This document shows positions 31,555 to 40,164 of a stretch of DNA of 64,000 nt, one piece after another; the stretch's first letter is position 1; each line of letters starts with the position of its first letter. The DNA comes from Fibrobacter sp. UWB11 (GTDB lineage: Bacteria; Fibrobacterota; Fibrobacteria; Fibrobacterales; Fibrobacteraceae): contig NZ_FSRT01000004.1 in the NCBI RefSeq assembly GCF_900143015.1, positions 1 to 64,000 on the forward strand, given 5' to 3'. The position numbers were made by a program, and so were the translations under genes. Under the pieces are notes generated by a model. That model searched no databases. It saw nothing but the letters and a program-made list of their open reading frames with translations, and was not told the origin of the DNA.

Positions 31555-32622
31555 TTACGCGTTGAACTTTCCGAGCTTTTCCTGGGCGTTTGCCATCTGG
31601 AGACCGTTGATGATTTCATCAAGATCGCCTGTGACAACCTTGTCCAAGTTGTAAACGGTGAGGCCAATGCGATGGTCCGTCACGCGGTTCTGCGGATAGT
31701 TGTAAGTGCGAATCTTGGCAGAACGGTCGCCTGTACCCACGAGGGCCTTGCGGTTTGCCGCTTCTTCCTTTTCTTTCTTGGCGATGACGGCGTCAAGAAT
31801 CTTGGAACGCAACATTTCCATGGCGTGGAGTCTGTTCTGCAACTGGCTACGTTCGGTCTGGCAGCTCACCACCACACCCGTCGGGATATGCGTCAAACGC
31901 ACGGCGGAGTCCGTCTTGTTGATGTACTGACCGCCAGCACCCGAAGAACGGTAGGTGTCCATATGGATGTCGGCTTCGCGGATTTCCACGTCGACTTCTT
32001 CTGCTTCCGGGAGGATAGCGACTGTTGCTGCCGACGTATGCACACGGCCCTGCGTTTCCGTTTCCGGCACGCGCTGCACGCGGTGAACGCCACTTTCGAA
32101 CTTGAGCGTTCCATAGACGCTGTCGCCTTCGATGAACACGCGGATTTCCTTGTAGCCTCCCACCGTGCCTTCGCTCAAGTCCTGGATGGTCATCTTCCAG
32201 CCCATCTTGTCGCAGTAGCCGCGATACATGCGGAACAGGTCACCTGCGAAAAGTGCGGATTCGTCGCCACCCGTTCCGCCACGAATTTCGAGCGTTGCGT
32301 TACGGTAGTCCCACGGATCCTTCGGCACCATCAAAATCTGGAGTTCGTCCGTCACTTCGGGGAGCTTCTTTTCGATCTCCGAAATTTCGGCCTTGGCCAT
32401 CGCGACCATTTCCGGGTCGGAATCGCCGAGAGCGATCTTGTATTCTTCAAGATCGTCCATCATCTGCAGGTATTCCTTGGCCTTCAAAACAGCCTTTTCG
32501 ATACCCTTGTACTGCTTATGAATCTTGTTGTAACGAGCCTGGTCACCGAGAACATCCGGGTTGCCGAGTTCCGATTCCAGTTCTTCGTACTTTTCAATGA
32601 GTTTTTTAGCCTTTTCTTTCAT
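31555..32622 (-). CDS. prfA: Peptide chain release factor 1
   Basis: 355 residues. It reads UAA and UAG in the ribosomal A site and triggers peptide release. The GGQ region is SGAGGQYINKTDSAVRLTH and the family C-terminal RTYNYPQNRVTDHRIG block is intact. The expected Gln for PrmC modification is present. ATG 32622 is preferred to a TTG three codons upstream. A TAAATT box ends 8 nt before it and there is no ribosome site, a possible leaderless start. prmC follows at once. Confidence 0.96.
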   Translation of the reverse strand: MKEKAKKLIEKYEELESELGNPDVLGDQARYNKIHKQYKGIEKAVLKAKEYLQMMDDLEEYKIALGDSDPEMVAMAKAEISEIEKKLPEVTDELQILMVPKDPWDYRNATLEIRGGTGGDESALFAGDLFRMYRGYCDKMGWKMTIQDLSEGTVGGYKEIRVFIEGDSVYGTLKFESGVHRVQRVPETETQGRVHTSAATVAILPEAEEVDVEIREADIHMDTYRSSGAGGQYINKTDSAVRLTHIPTGVVVSCQTERSQLQNRLHAMEMLRSKILDAVIAKKEKEEAANRKALVGTGDRSAKIRTYNYPQNRVTDHRIGLTVYNLDKVVTGDLDEIINGLQMANAQEKLGKFNA

Positions 32623-32652
32623 CGTGCCCAAATTTAGAATATTTCCCTTTTA

Positions 32653-32680
32653 TTGACTTTTTACAAATTTTATATATATC
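32653..32680 (+). promoter_or_regulatory. Promoter of the DUF805 gene
   Basis: TTGACT, 16 nt, then TATATC. It runs divergent from prfA. The long TATATATAT tract makes the exact -10 uncertain. Confidence 0.5.
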
Positions 32681-32773
32681 CATATTTGAAACGTTAAAAT
32701 TTTCGTAATAAGAATGTATCTTTTGGAAAGGAATTTTTTCGAAGTCTTAAACCATAATCACAAGGAGAAAAAA

Positions 32774-33148
32774 ATGGAATACTTCAAAAACTGCATCCTA
32801 AAACATTATGCGGACTTTAACGGGCGTGCGAGGAGAAAGGAATATTGGTTCTTCGCCTTGTTCCAGATGATTGCTATCATTCTCGTCTCTATTTTGGGTG
32901 GCTTGGTGGACTATATTCTCGGAACAGCGGGCATTGTGTCTTCTGTTCTTATTGTACTGCTCTCGCTTGGTCTTCTTTTGCCCGCATTGGCAGTGCTCTT
33001 CCGCCGTTTGCACGATATTGGCAAGAGCGGCTGGTGGATATTCATTAGCTTAGTGCCTTGCATTGGCAGTATTATTTTGCTTGTATTCATGTTCTTGGAC
33101 AGTCAGCCAGGCACGAACAAGTACGGTCCAAATCCGAAAGGTGTTTAA
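32774..33148 (+). CDS. DUF805 family membrane protein
   Basis: 124 residues with about three or four membrane spans. The N-terminal FNGRARRKEYWFFALFQ and the later LFRRLHDIGKSGWW and KYGPNP segments are typical of DUF805. The role of the family is not known. An AAGGAG ribosome site is well placed. It is a single gene bracketed by a promoter and a terminator. Confidence 0.92.
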   Translation: MEYFKNCILKHYADFNGRARRKEYWFFALFQMIAIILVSILGGLVDYILGTAGIVSSVLIVLLSLGLLLPALAVLFRRLHDIGKSGWWIFISLVPCIGSIILLVFMFLDSQPGTNKYGPNPKGV

Positions 33149-33155
33149 TTACAAC

Positions 33156-33179
33156 GCTCCCCTCGCGGGAGCCTTTTTT
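33156..33179 (+). terminator. Terminator of the DUF805 gene
   Basis: A 6-bp stem GCTCCC / GGGAGC with a 5-nt loop, followed by C and six T. Confidence 0.8.
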
Positions 33180-33247
33180 GCAAACGGTTGATTCGTCTAT
33201 TCTGTCAAAGATTTCTCTTGTGGCGATCCTGATTTGGACGATTTAAA

Positions 33248-33270
33248 GCCTCGGTTTTGCCGGGGCTTTT
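33248..33270 (+). terminator. Second terminator upstream of trmO
   Basis: The 7-bp stem GCCTCGG / CCGGGGC with loop TTTTG is followed by TTTT. About 70 nt without an ORF lies between it and the first terminator. Confidence 0.55.
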
Positions 33271-33301
33271 CTCCTGTAGTGAATATTCTATATTTCCTTG
33301 C

Positions 33302-34096
33302 ATGCAAATTTCTCCCATTGGTACATTTTTCGGCGATGCCGTTTACAAGTATGATGCTCCGCGCCAAGGGCGCCTTTTTGCTGGGCATCCTGGGCGCATT
33401 GTGCTGAATCCGGGACAGAATTTCGAAATGGCGCTTCGCGATCTCGATGGCTTTGAACGCCTATGGGTGATTTTTCAATTTCACGAAAATGCGGGTTGGC
33501 GACCGACAACGCGACCACCTGTACCGCCCAAGGGCAAAGACCGCGTGGGCACATTTGCAAGTCGCAGTCCTTACCGCCCGAATCCGATTGGACTCAGTTG
33601 CGTACGCCTTCTCAAAATTGAGGGTCTTACTTTATTTGTAGATGAAGCGGACCTTTTGAACGAAACTCCGATTCTTGATATCAAACCGTACATTCCGATG
33701 GCCGATGCATTCCCCGATGCGAAGGCGGGTTGGGTCGAAGAACAGGTCGGCGATTTGTGGGCCATCGAAAAATCCGATGTTTTTACAGCTCAAAATAGCT
33801 GGATTGCAGAACGCAGTGCGTTTGACTTGGAGAGCTTTGCTCAGGTGCAACTTTCGCGCGGAAATTTCTCGAAGGATGTCTTTGATAGCTCTCGCCGTCG
33901 TTTAACGGTTGACGAAAACGCAAAGACAGGAGTTCTTGCTTACCGCACGTTCCGTATTCATTTTTCCTATGACGAATCTTTACGCAAGGTCTGTCTGCAA
34001 AAAATCATGAGCGGCTACACTGCCGATGAATTGCAAAATGCAGAAGATAAGTACGGCGATAAACAGTTGCATCGGGGTTTTATCGAAAAATTCTAG
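33302..34096 (+). CDS. trmO: tRNA (t6A37) N6-methyltransferase TrmO
   Basis: 264 residues. It adds a methyl group to the N6-threonylcarbamoyl-A37 of tRNA-Thr. The UPF0066 beta-barrel carries RSPYRPNPIGLS (about 99-110) and LDIKPY, the SAM-binding and family marks. A C-terminal domain of about 70 residues follows, as in E. coli TrmO. TATATT ends 7 nt before the ATG at 33302 and no Shine-Dalgarno sequence is seen, so leaderless translation is likely. Longer in-frame starts run through the terminator and are rejected. Confidence 0.93.
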   Translation: MQISPIGTFFGDAVYKYDAPRQGRLFAGHPGRIVLNPGQNFEMALRDLDGFERLWVIFQFHENAGWRPTTRPPVPPKGKDRVGTFASRSPYRPNPIGLSCVRLLKIEGLTLFVDEADLLNETPILDIKPYIPMADAFPDAKAGWVEEQVGDLWAIEKSDVFTAQNSWIAERSAFDLESFAQVQLSRGNFSKDVFDSSRRRLTVDENAKTGVLAYRTFRIHFSYDESLRKVCLQKIMSGYTADELQNAEDKYGDKQLHRGFIEKF

Positions 34097-34177
34097 TTTT
34101 TCCCTTAAAAAAGCGTTTTTTGAATGATTTTTGCCCATACTGGGGGGGGCAATACGGGCGAAAAAAGATTAGTTTTC

Positions 34178-34195
34178 TATTAGGTCGACCTAATA
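34178..34195. promoter_or_regulatory. Perfect 18-bp palindrome upstream of the HD-GYP gene
   Basis: TATTAGGTCGACCTAATA equals its own reverse complement. It lies 17 nt before the ATG, overlapping where a promoter start or leader would be. An eight-G run lies 30 nt upstream. It is an operator candidate for a dimeric repressor. Confidence 0.5.
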
Positions 34196-34212
34196 ATGTC
34201 TGGGAGCGCATT

Positions 34213-36642
34213 ATGGAAAATGGAAGTCTAATCACGTTTATCGCGTTGTCGATTATTGTTGTCGTTGCATCGCTATATGTGGGACTGGTTTCTTTGAAAT
34301 CCAAAAAGAGCGACTTGAAGTGGATTACTGCTAGTGCGTGCTTTGGAGCCTTGTCGGTTGTCTTTTGTATTTGCCGAATCTTTTCCGATGAGAGTGGAGC
34401 GTTTATAACGCTATCGTCATTTAGCTTTACCAGCATTGCCGCTTCGATATATTTCTTTATGCTGTTCGTAAACGTTTACGCCCACATGGCTCGCGTTTAT
34501 TGGATTCAACTTTTGCTTCGGTTTTTCTTAGTCGCGTTGCTTTTCGATGTGGTAATTTGGATTGTGAATCCGTTTTGTGGGTGGGCTTTGGGCTGCGAAC
34601 CGAGTTCGGGTATTGCATTTTTTCAATCGGCTCACGAAGGTGCCCTTTATTATTACCATTTGATTTTGGCTCATTTGATATTCCTCTTTTCGATGGGAAT
34701 GTTGTTCTATCGTTTCGTAAAAGCTCCGAAGGTTTTCAGAAAGCGTTATCAGGGCATAATTGTCTCGGTGCTGTTTTTTATTTTGCTGAATTTTTTACTC
34801 AAAAGATTTATTGAACTCGAGTATTCAATTCATTTTTACTGTTTGCTTCCGATAAGCGCGTATTGGTCTAGCCGGTATGCGGTAATGGATATCTTGAATT
34901 ATTTTAAAGATAACGTGTTTGAAACAATAGAACAGGGAATTGTTCTGTTTGATTTTAAAGGTGCGTTGATTTTCCATAATGTCAGGTCAGAAAAACTTCT
35001 GGCCGGTATTTCGTTCGATGAGTTCCTGTCTCAAGATTTTTTTGTAAAATCCTGCAATGTTGAAATTCCTGATTCCAAGGATGTTTATTTTGCGCAATGC
35101 TACATTGACATAGATAATAAAATAAAACCGATGCGCATTGATTTTCACAGAATTAAAGACGGAAAAGGTCGTGGACTTGCAAATTTATTTGTTATCTCGG
35201 ATCCTGCAGTGAAAACGGACTTGTTGACGGGGTTTAGCAGTTGGGATAGCTTCAAGAACTTTGCCGAGAAAGATTCCTTTGCAACGAAGTTACCTTTGAC
35301 CATGATTGTTTGTGACTTGAACAACCTTTCTAGTTTGAATAACTCCAAAGGACGCGATGTGGGAGACCGCTTGTTGCGCAATTTGGCAGTGACTCTCAAG
35401 AATAATTTTCCGCAAGGTTCTTATTTTGTTCGTGGGGAAGATGCAAAACTTGTGGTGCTTGCGCCACGTATGAGTTTGAACTCTGTCGAACAAATTATGG
35501 CTCAAGTGAAACGCTCCATTAATTGCAAGTTACAGTATGCAGTTGATGAACTTTCAGCGAATAATTCTGATTTTGTTGTCGTTATAGAATCAGCCACGCA
35601 GACACTGAACCAGAAAAAACTGTTGGATAAAGGTTCTGCCCGTTCCGAACTTTTAACGTCGCTCGAAAAGGCTTTACAAGAATGTGATAGCGATACCGAG
35701 GCTCATGTTCATCGTACCCAGCGCATGGGGGCTGCTCTCGGAAAACGTATTGGACTTACCGATAAACAACAAAGTAGTCTTTCGCTCCTGTGCTTACTGC
35801 ATGATATTGGTAAAATCGGTGTGCCGCTAGATATCTTGAATAAACCAGGAAAACTGACCGATGAAGAATGGAACTATATTAAAACCCACGTGCATAAGGG
35901 CTACCAAATTGCAAAGAGTTCCAAGGGCCTGAACGAAATTGCCGATATGATTTTGCACCATCATGAACGTTGGGATGGCAAGGGTTATCCGGATGGACTC
36001 AAGGAAGATGAAATTCCGCTGTTGTCAAGAATCATAAGCGTTGTCGATGCTTTCGATGCGATGGTAAGTAACCGTTCTTACAGGGCCGCAAAGTCTGTTG
36101 ACGAGGCCGTTGCCGAGCTGGAACGTTGTTCAGGAACGCAATTCGATCCTTATCTGGTCAAGGAATTTGTACCGATATGTCGTGACATGGTCGGAAATGT
36201 TGTTCCCGACGAAGAAAAACTTAAAACTCCGGTGGATACGATTGTCGAAAAAACAAAAACACTGGTGCCTGACCACAGTGGCAGACATAATGTGCACAAA
36301 GTCGAATATAGCCGCTATGTGCTGAATTCGCGCAACGTTATCATAGATGTTGATGATAAATTTGAAAAAATTACGGGCTATTCTAGAGATGATATCAAGG
36401 AAAAAACGATGGAACAGCAGGATTTGGTTCCGGAAGAAGACCTGACGGAATACCTGTGCTTTGTATCGGAAACCTTGGCGAATAATCCTATAGCGTATTG
36501 TACGCATCGCGTTAAACGTAAGGACGGGACTGTCATTAATGTTATTTGTGTTGGCAAGGTGGTGTACGATTCCGCAAGCCACGAAACGCGTTCTGAAATA
36601 CTAATGTCGAATCTACAGGGGATCAATCCCGTTGACGAGTAA
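34213..36642 (+). CDS. Membrane sensor with degenerate GGDEF and HD-GYP c-di-GMP phosphodiesterase
   Basis: 809 residues. About seven membrane spans fill residues 1-230. Then comes a PAS-like region (235-340), a GGDEF-like domain whose signature is RGEDA (cyclase activity probably lost, perhaps regulatory), and an HD-GYP domain: HD in LLHDIGKIGVP, KTHVHKGY and HHHERWDGKGYPDGL, so the phosphodiesterase is likely active. A PAS-like domain ends the protein, an unusual position after HD-GYP. It cleaves c-di-GMP in response to an unknown signal. GGGAG is 7 nt before the ATG at 34213. The 3' end overlaps the convergent RmlD-like gene by 30 nt. An active GGDEF partner lies at 47160. Confidence 0.9.
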   Translation: MENGSLITFIALSIIVVVASLYVGLVSLKSKKSDLKWITASACFGALSVVFCICRIFSDESGAFITLSSFSFTSIAASIYFFMLFVNVYAHMARVYWIQLLLRFFLVALLFDVVIWIVNPFCGWALGCEPSSGIAFFQSAHEGALYYYHLILAHLIFLFSMGMLFYRFVKAPKVFRKRYQGIIVSVLFFILLNFLLKRFIELEYSIHFYCLLPISAYWSSRYAVMDILNYFKDNVFETIEQGIVLFDFKGALIFHNVRSEKLLAGISFDEFLSQDFFVKSCNVEIPDSKDVYFAQCYIDIDNKIKPMRIDFHRIKDGKGRGLANLFVISDPAVKTDLLTGFSSWDSFKNFAEKDSFATKLPLTMIVCDLNNLSSLNNSKGRDVGDRLLRNLAVTLKNNFPQGSYFVRGEDAKLVVLAPRMSLNSVEQIMAQVKRSINCKLQYAVDELSANNSDFVVVIESATQTLNQKKLLDKGSARSELLTSLEKALQECDSDTEAHVHRTQRMGAALGKRIGLTDKQQSSLSLLCLLHDIGKIGVPLDILNKPGKLTDEEWNYIKTHVHKGYQIAKSSKGLNEIADMILHHHERWDGKGYPDGLKEDEIPLLSRIISVVDAFDAMVSNRSYRAAKSVDEAVAELERCSGTQFDPYLVKEFVPICRDMVGNVVPDEEKLKTPVDTIVEKTKTLVPDHSGRHNVHKVEYSRYVLNSRNVIIDVDDKFEKITGYSRDDIKEKTMEQQDLVPEEDLTEYLCFVSETLANNPIAYCTHRVKRKDGTVINVICVGKVVYDSASHETRSEILMSNLQGINPVDE

Positions 36643-37659
36643 ATTTGTAATCGCTTCGTCGCTGCCCATTTTGCTTTTGTCTTTAATATTACGTCCAAAA
36701 GTCTTGTGCCAGTCGAAACTGTCGGGCACGAGCCAATCGAAAACAGGCCACGGCTTGATGAACCCTGGCGGCAATAGCTTGTAAAGCTTGCTCGAATTGA
36801 TACTGATGTCGCCGACGCGCGGGGGCATGGAGCCACCTTCGATTCGCGGCACGCCATGGAGAAGTTCTGCGGGGTAGCCGCCAACGGCATTCACGATTTG
36901 CCCGACGTTGTAAAGCGAAACGCGACGCGGCCCGCCGCAGTTGTAGATGCCTGCGGGGAATTTATGTTCAAGAATGTATTGCACGGTGCGGCAAAGGTCT
37001 GGGCCCGAAAGCGGGTTGCGAAATTCGTCCGTGAACAAGGTTGCCGGGCGACCGGGGCGGAACCGGTACGTAATCCAGTCAATGGCGCCGGCGCATCCGC
37101 CGGGCGCATAGTCCATCGGGAGCGGCACGCGCAAAATCACGGCATCGGGCTTGATGGCAGAAATCGCATCTTCGGCTTCTGCCTGGTGCTTGCCGTAATT
37201 GTGGATGGGGTCTTTGGGGTCGGTTTCGACGTAAGGGCGGTTCGGCTTTGTCTTTTCGTCACCGCTAAAGACCATGTCTGCAGAAATGCGGATGAGTGTC
37301 GCGTTGTAGCGTGCGGCGAATGTGGCGGCATCGACGCCTTGGCTGTAGTTCAAAAGGCGGCTGCGGGCTGGGTCGCATTCGCAGGCCTTCAGGGCGCAGT
37401 TTCCGCTCGCGTCAATGACGGTCCCGAAATGAAACTTTTCAAAAAGTTCGCCCAAGCGTTCCGTTTCTTCGGCATCGATTCCATAAACGTTGTCGCCAAA
37501 AACGCAAGGGTGTTTGATGGGGCGTATGCCAACGACACCAGGGGCGCCTTGCGCATTTGTTGCCCCGTAGAGTTTGTTGAAATGCCTGAAAAGTGCAAAA
37601 CCGGGAACGCCATTCAGCCCGAGAATTAAAATCGGGAGGCGGATTGCGATAATTTCCAC
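36613..37659 (-). CDS. RmlD-like NAD(P)-dependent sugar reductase/epimerase
   Basis: 348 residues, extended SDR family. The Rossmann start ILILGLNGVPG is atypical (family GxxGxxG reads GLNGVPG), the strand-loop RISADMVFSG matches RmlD TDYVF-G, and YGKHQAE is the YxxxK catalytic pair. RmlD reduces dTDP-4-dehydrorhamnose in O-antigen and cell-wall sugar synthesis. No rmlA, B or C lies nearby, so another sugar or SAM-synthase-like role cannot be excluded. The GTG start overlaps the NUDIX gene by 34 nt and the end overlaps the convergent HD-GYP gene by 30 nt, a very tight arrangement. Confidence 0.75.
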   Translation of the reverse strand: MEIIAIRLPILILGLNGVPGFALFRHFNKLYGATNAQGAPGVVGIRPIKHPCVFGDNVYGIDAEETERLGELFEKFHFGTVIDASGNCALKACECDPARSRLLNYSQGVDAATFAARYNATLIRISADMVFSGDEKTKPNRPYVETDPKDPIHNYGKHQAEAEDAISAIKPDAVILRVPLPMDYAPGGCAGAIDWITYRFRPGRPATLFTDEFRNPLSGPDLCRTVQYILEHKFPAGIYNCGGPRRVSLYNVGQIVNAVGGYPAELLHGVPRIEGGSMPPRVGDISINSSKLYKLLPPGFIKPWPVFDWLVPDSFDWHKTFGRNIKDKSKMGSDEAITNLLVNGIDPL

Positions 37660-38198
37660 TTGAAATAGCCTGCGATTTGAAGCGGGTGATTGAACGTGCC
37701 GTCGGCGACTTTTGCCTGAAATTCTTCGTCCGTGTACAAAAACGTCTCGATATCTTCTGTATCGTCAAAGCTCGTTTTGCCCAAGCGTTCCACGTCGTCG
37801 ATAAACACCACATGAAACTTTCCGCGATGCCTATCCGGATTCACCGGAAAAGAACCAAGATACATTGTCACCCCGGCCTTAGTGCCGGGGGCGCCTTTTA
37901 CCCCGTACCCGCATTCCTCTTGCAATTCTCTAATGGCTGCTTCTTCCGGCGTTTCGCCTTTGTCAATAATCCCGGCAGGGAACTCAAGCGCAATCTTTCC
38001 CGTTCCGTGGCGATACTGTTCCGTCATGACCCACTTGCCTTCTGTGGTGCGAGCAAGAATTAAAACCCAGTCGGGTTGCCATAACGTATAAAAATCGTCG
38101 ATGATCTTGCCGTTCGGCAGTTCGCACGTTTCCTTTGCGACCTTCAGCCACGGCGCATCCACCAAAAATTCCGAATTTAACAGTTTCCACGGTTTCAT
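37626..38198 (-). CDS. NUDIX hydrolase, ADP-ribose pyrophosphatase-like
   Basis: 190 residues. The NUDIX box GIIDKGETPEEAAIRELQEE (starting about 76) and following CGYG match GX5EX7REUXEEXGU fully. The DNA layout and the preceding EFPAG suggest an ADP-ribose or nucleoside-diphosphate-sugar hydrolase. Just after the box, residues about 100-111 (GVKGAPGTKAGV) are encoded by a palindromic element read in frame (37865-37898). TAAATT lies 6 nt before the ATG; GGAG is also present but close. It overlaps the RmlD-like gene, so they are likely cotranscribed. Confidence 0.9.
   Translation of the reverse strand: MKPWKLLNSEFLVDAPWLKVAKETCELPNGKIIDDFYTLWQPDWVLILARTTEGKWVMTEQYRHGTGKIALEFPAGIIDKGETPEEAAIRELQEECGYGVKGAPGTKAGVTMYLGSFPVNPDRHRGKFHVVFIDDVERLGKTSFDDTEDIETFLYTDEEFQAKVADGTFNHPLQIAGYFKWKLSQSASRF
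37865..37898. repeat. Palindromic element inside the NUDIX ORF
   Basis: TTGTCACCCCGGCCTTAGTG followed by CCGGGGGCGCC, the same GTCACCCCGG type as intergenic copies. Read in the minus frame it adds about 11 residues right after the NUDIX box without breaking the gene. Confidence 0.85.
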
Positions 38199-38220
38199 AC
38201 TCCAAATTTAGAAAAAAGCG

Positions 38221-38250
38221 TTGTCACCCCGCACTTGTTGCGGGGGCGCC
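38221..38250. repeat. Dispersed palindromic element (GTCACCCCG type)
   Basis: TTGTCACCCCGCACTTGTTG followed by CGGGGGCGCC, almost the same as the copy at 10463. It lies in the divergent gap upstream of the NUDIX gene, covering the place of its -35 box. Confidence 0.75.
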
Positions 38251-38380
38251 TTACTCGGTTCCAATATCACCTCTGATTCATCTGTATTTACTAGTGATTC
38301 ATTAAATTTTAAAAATTTTCGAAATTTGCAAAATTTGCGAATTTCTGCTAAAAATCGAAATCTTTGTATCATTTTATCTA

Positions 38381-38409
38381 TTGCAAGGCTATATCGAATG
38401 AGGTATATT
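38381..38409 (+). promoter_or_regulatory. Promoter of the TIGR02147 regulator
   Basis: TTGCAA, 17 nt, then TATATT. The start would fall near 38416, leaving a short leader that contains an AAGGAGG ribosome site. Confidence 0.65.
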
Positions 38410-38431
38410 TGTGCCTGTAAGGAGGTTAAAC

Positions 38432-39247
38432 ATGAAACCGATAACAGAATATCAAGATTACCGAAAGTACATGCTTGATTATTTTGACTGGCGCAAAAGA
38501 ACATCCGTGTTTTCTTGGCGCGAGTTTTCGAAACAGGCGGGGTTCTCTTCGCCATCGTATTTGAAACTAGTATGCGATGGAAAAAGTTCCCTGAGTCGCG
38601 TGGGTGTGCTGCAAGTGGCTGCCGCCATGGAATTGAGTGAATTTGAGTGTGAATATTTCAAGCACATGGTCGATTTCACGAATGCAAAAGACGATGACAA
38701 GAAAAAAATTGCCTTCCGCAAAATGGAAGAACTTGCGAACGAGCAGCATGCGCGTGTTTTGAATGCCGATGCGTTCGACTATTACGAATCTGCGGTGAAT
38801 TCAATTGTTCGTGAACTTGCTCCGCTCATGCCGGGGGCGCTCCCAGGTGATCTTGCCAAAAAGATTAAGCACAATTTTACGGCTCAGGAAATCCGCGACT
38901 CGCTAAAACTTTTGGTGAAGTTGAATTTTCTAAAGACTAAAGGCGAAAATATTTACGAGCAGACGAATAAAGTAATTACTGGTTCTTGCGATTCCCTTGC
39001 ACTTGCGCTTCGCTCCATGAACCGCCAGATGATTGATCTCGCTCGTGAAGCCATTGATAAAATTGATCCTGCCGAACGTAATGTTTCGGGTGTGACTGTT
39101 GGCGTCAATGCGGATGCTCTTAAGCGCATTACGGATGCTGTCAACGCTTGCCGCAAGCAAGTTGTTGACATTGCTAGCGAATGTAATAAAATCGATCAAG
39201 TCTATCGCTTGAATTTACAACTTTTCCCGCTTTCGGAAAAAGTGTAA
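38432..39247 (+). CDS. TIGR02147/DUF4423-type HTH regulator
   Basis: 271 residues. The N-terminal part is a lambda-repressor-like helix-turn-helix (FSKQAGFSSPSYLKLVCDGK, about 25-44, recognition helix near SSPSYL), followed by a DUF4423-like domain of helices. TIGR02147 proteins occur in tens of copies in Fibrobacter genomes. It is followed by three lipoprotein genes on the same strand with gaps of 12 to 17 nt, so it may be the first gene of the operon and its own controller. AAGGAGG lies 7 nt before the ATG. Direct evidence for function is lacking. Confidence 0.85.
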   Translation: MKPITEYQDYRKYMLDYFDWRKRTSVFSWREFSKQAGFSSPSYLKLVCDGKSSLSRVGVLQVAAAMELSEFECEYFKHMVDFTNAKDDDKKKIAFRKMEELANEQHARVLNADAFDYYESAVNSIVRELAPLMPGALPGDLAKKIKHNFTAQEIRDSLKLLVKLNFLKTKGENIYEQTNKVITGSCDSLALALRSMNRQMIDLAREAIDKIDPAERNVSGVTVGVNADALKRITDAVNACRKQVVDIASECNKIDQVYRLNLQLFPLSEKV

Positions 39248-39259
39248 GGAGGAAACATT

Positions 39260-40147
39260 ATGAATATGAAAAAAATCATTCCGCTTTCGCTTGTTGCGTT
39301 GAGTGTCGTGGGGGCGTTAAGCGGTTGTTCTGAAAATCACGTTGCTGGTGCCGACATCCAGGATAATTCTATTTCGGATAAAAATGCCTATGATTCAAAG
39401 GCTATTCTGAAAAAAATGATATCCCGAGTGAAAGAACGTAAGTCTGAGGCTCCTATAGCAATTGTCTCTGATGTGGCTACTACACAAGTTTCGAACGATA
39501 CTGCTTTTGTTGTAAATGTTTTGAAAAATGAGCTTGTTGAAGATTCTGTTACGGCTCAAGAAACATTTGATAACGTTGTTGATTCTTTGAAAAATAGCGG
39601 TGTATTTGTGAAAACGCCGGCTGTTGGAAATTTTGGGGATACAGTTCCTTACTTTAATGTGTTTTCTGGTGTATATCGCGATGAAAATAATGTTGTTCAT
39701 GGCCCCATTGAACTGCTTGAAATGCATTTGAAACATAGATATGTCCTATGTGATTTAGCGCGTCTCGACAAGAGTTTGCTTGCTAAAACTGGACATTATG
39801 AATTGAATGTGCAGGCTGTAGAAGTGCCAACGGATGGCCTCCAGGCGCCAAGCCCCGCGAACGAGTACCGCGTAAAGAAATCTTTGATTATTTATGATTC
39901 TTCAATAGTGGAACAATTTGAAAATGATTGTTCTCTTGAAAATGGTTCCTTTGCGTATAGTGATTCTACCGCAACGTGCGCGTTTTCTGTTACACCAACC
40001 GAAGGCGATGTCGCTTATACGGACCCCTATTGGGAAAAATATGTATCGCAGGTTATAAACCGTTGTGTGGTTCCTGCTGATTCTTTAGACCTTTTAGAGC
40101 TTGATCTTTTTGATAATTCCGATAATTCGGAAGAGTCGGAACAATAA
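39260..40147 (+). CDS. Paralogous lipoprotein 1 of 3 (regulator-linked)
   Basis: 295 residues. Signal MNMKKIIPLSLVALSVVG with lipobox LSGC (Cys about 23), then GADIQ. No known domain. Blocks shared with the next two genes: a TAQETFDNVV-like helix, FENDCSLENG and YTDPYWEKY, each with a conserved Cys. The first about 110 nt are nearly the same in all three genes while the mature parts are far apart. AAGGAGG lies 7 nt before the ATG. It should be anchored in the envelope, perhaps at the cell surface. Function unknown. Confidence 0.75.
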   Translation: MNMKKIIPLSLVALSVVGALSGCSENHVAGADIQDNSISDKNAYDSKAILKKMISRVKERKSEAPIAIVSDVATTQVSNDTAFVVNVLKNELVEDSVTAQETFDNVVDSLKNSGVFVKTPAVGNFGDTVPYFNVFSGVYRDENNVVHGPIELLEMHLKHRYVLCDLARLDKSLLAKTGHYELNVQAVEVPTDGLQAPSPANEYRVKKSLIIYDSSIVEQFENDCSLENGSFAYSDSTATCAFSVTPTEGDVAYTDPYWEKYVSQVINRCVVPADSLDLLELDLFDNSDNSEESEQ

Positions 40148-40164
40148 TGTGAGGAGGAAACATT

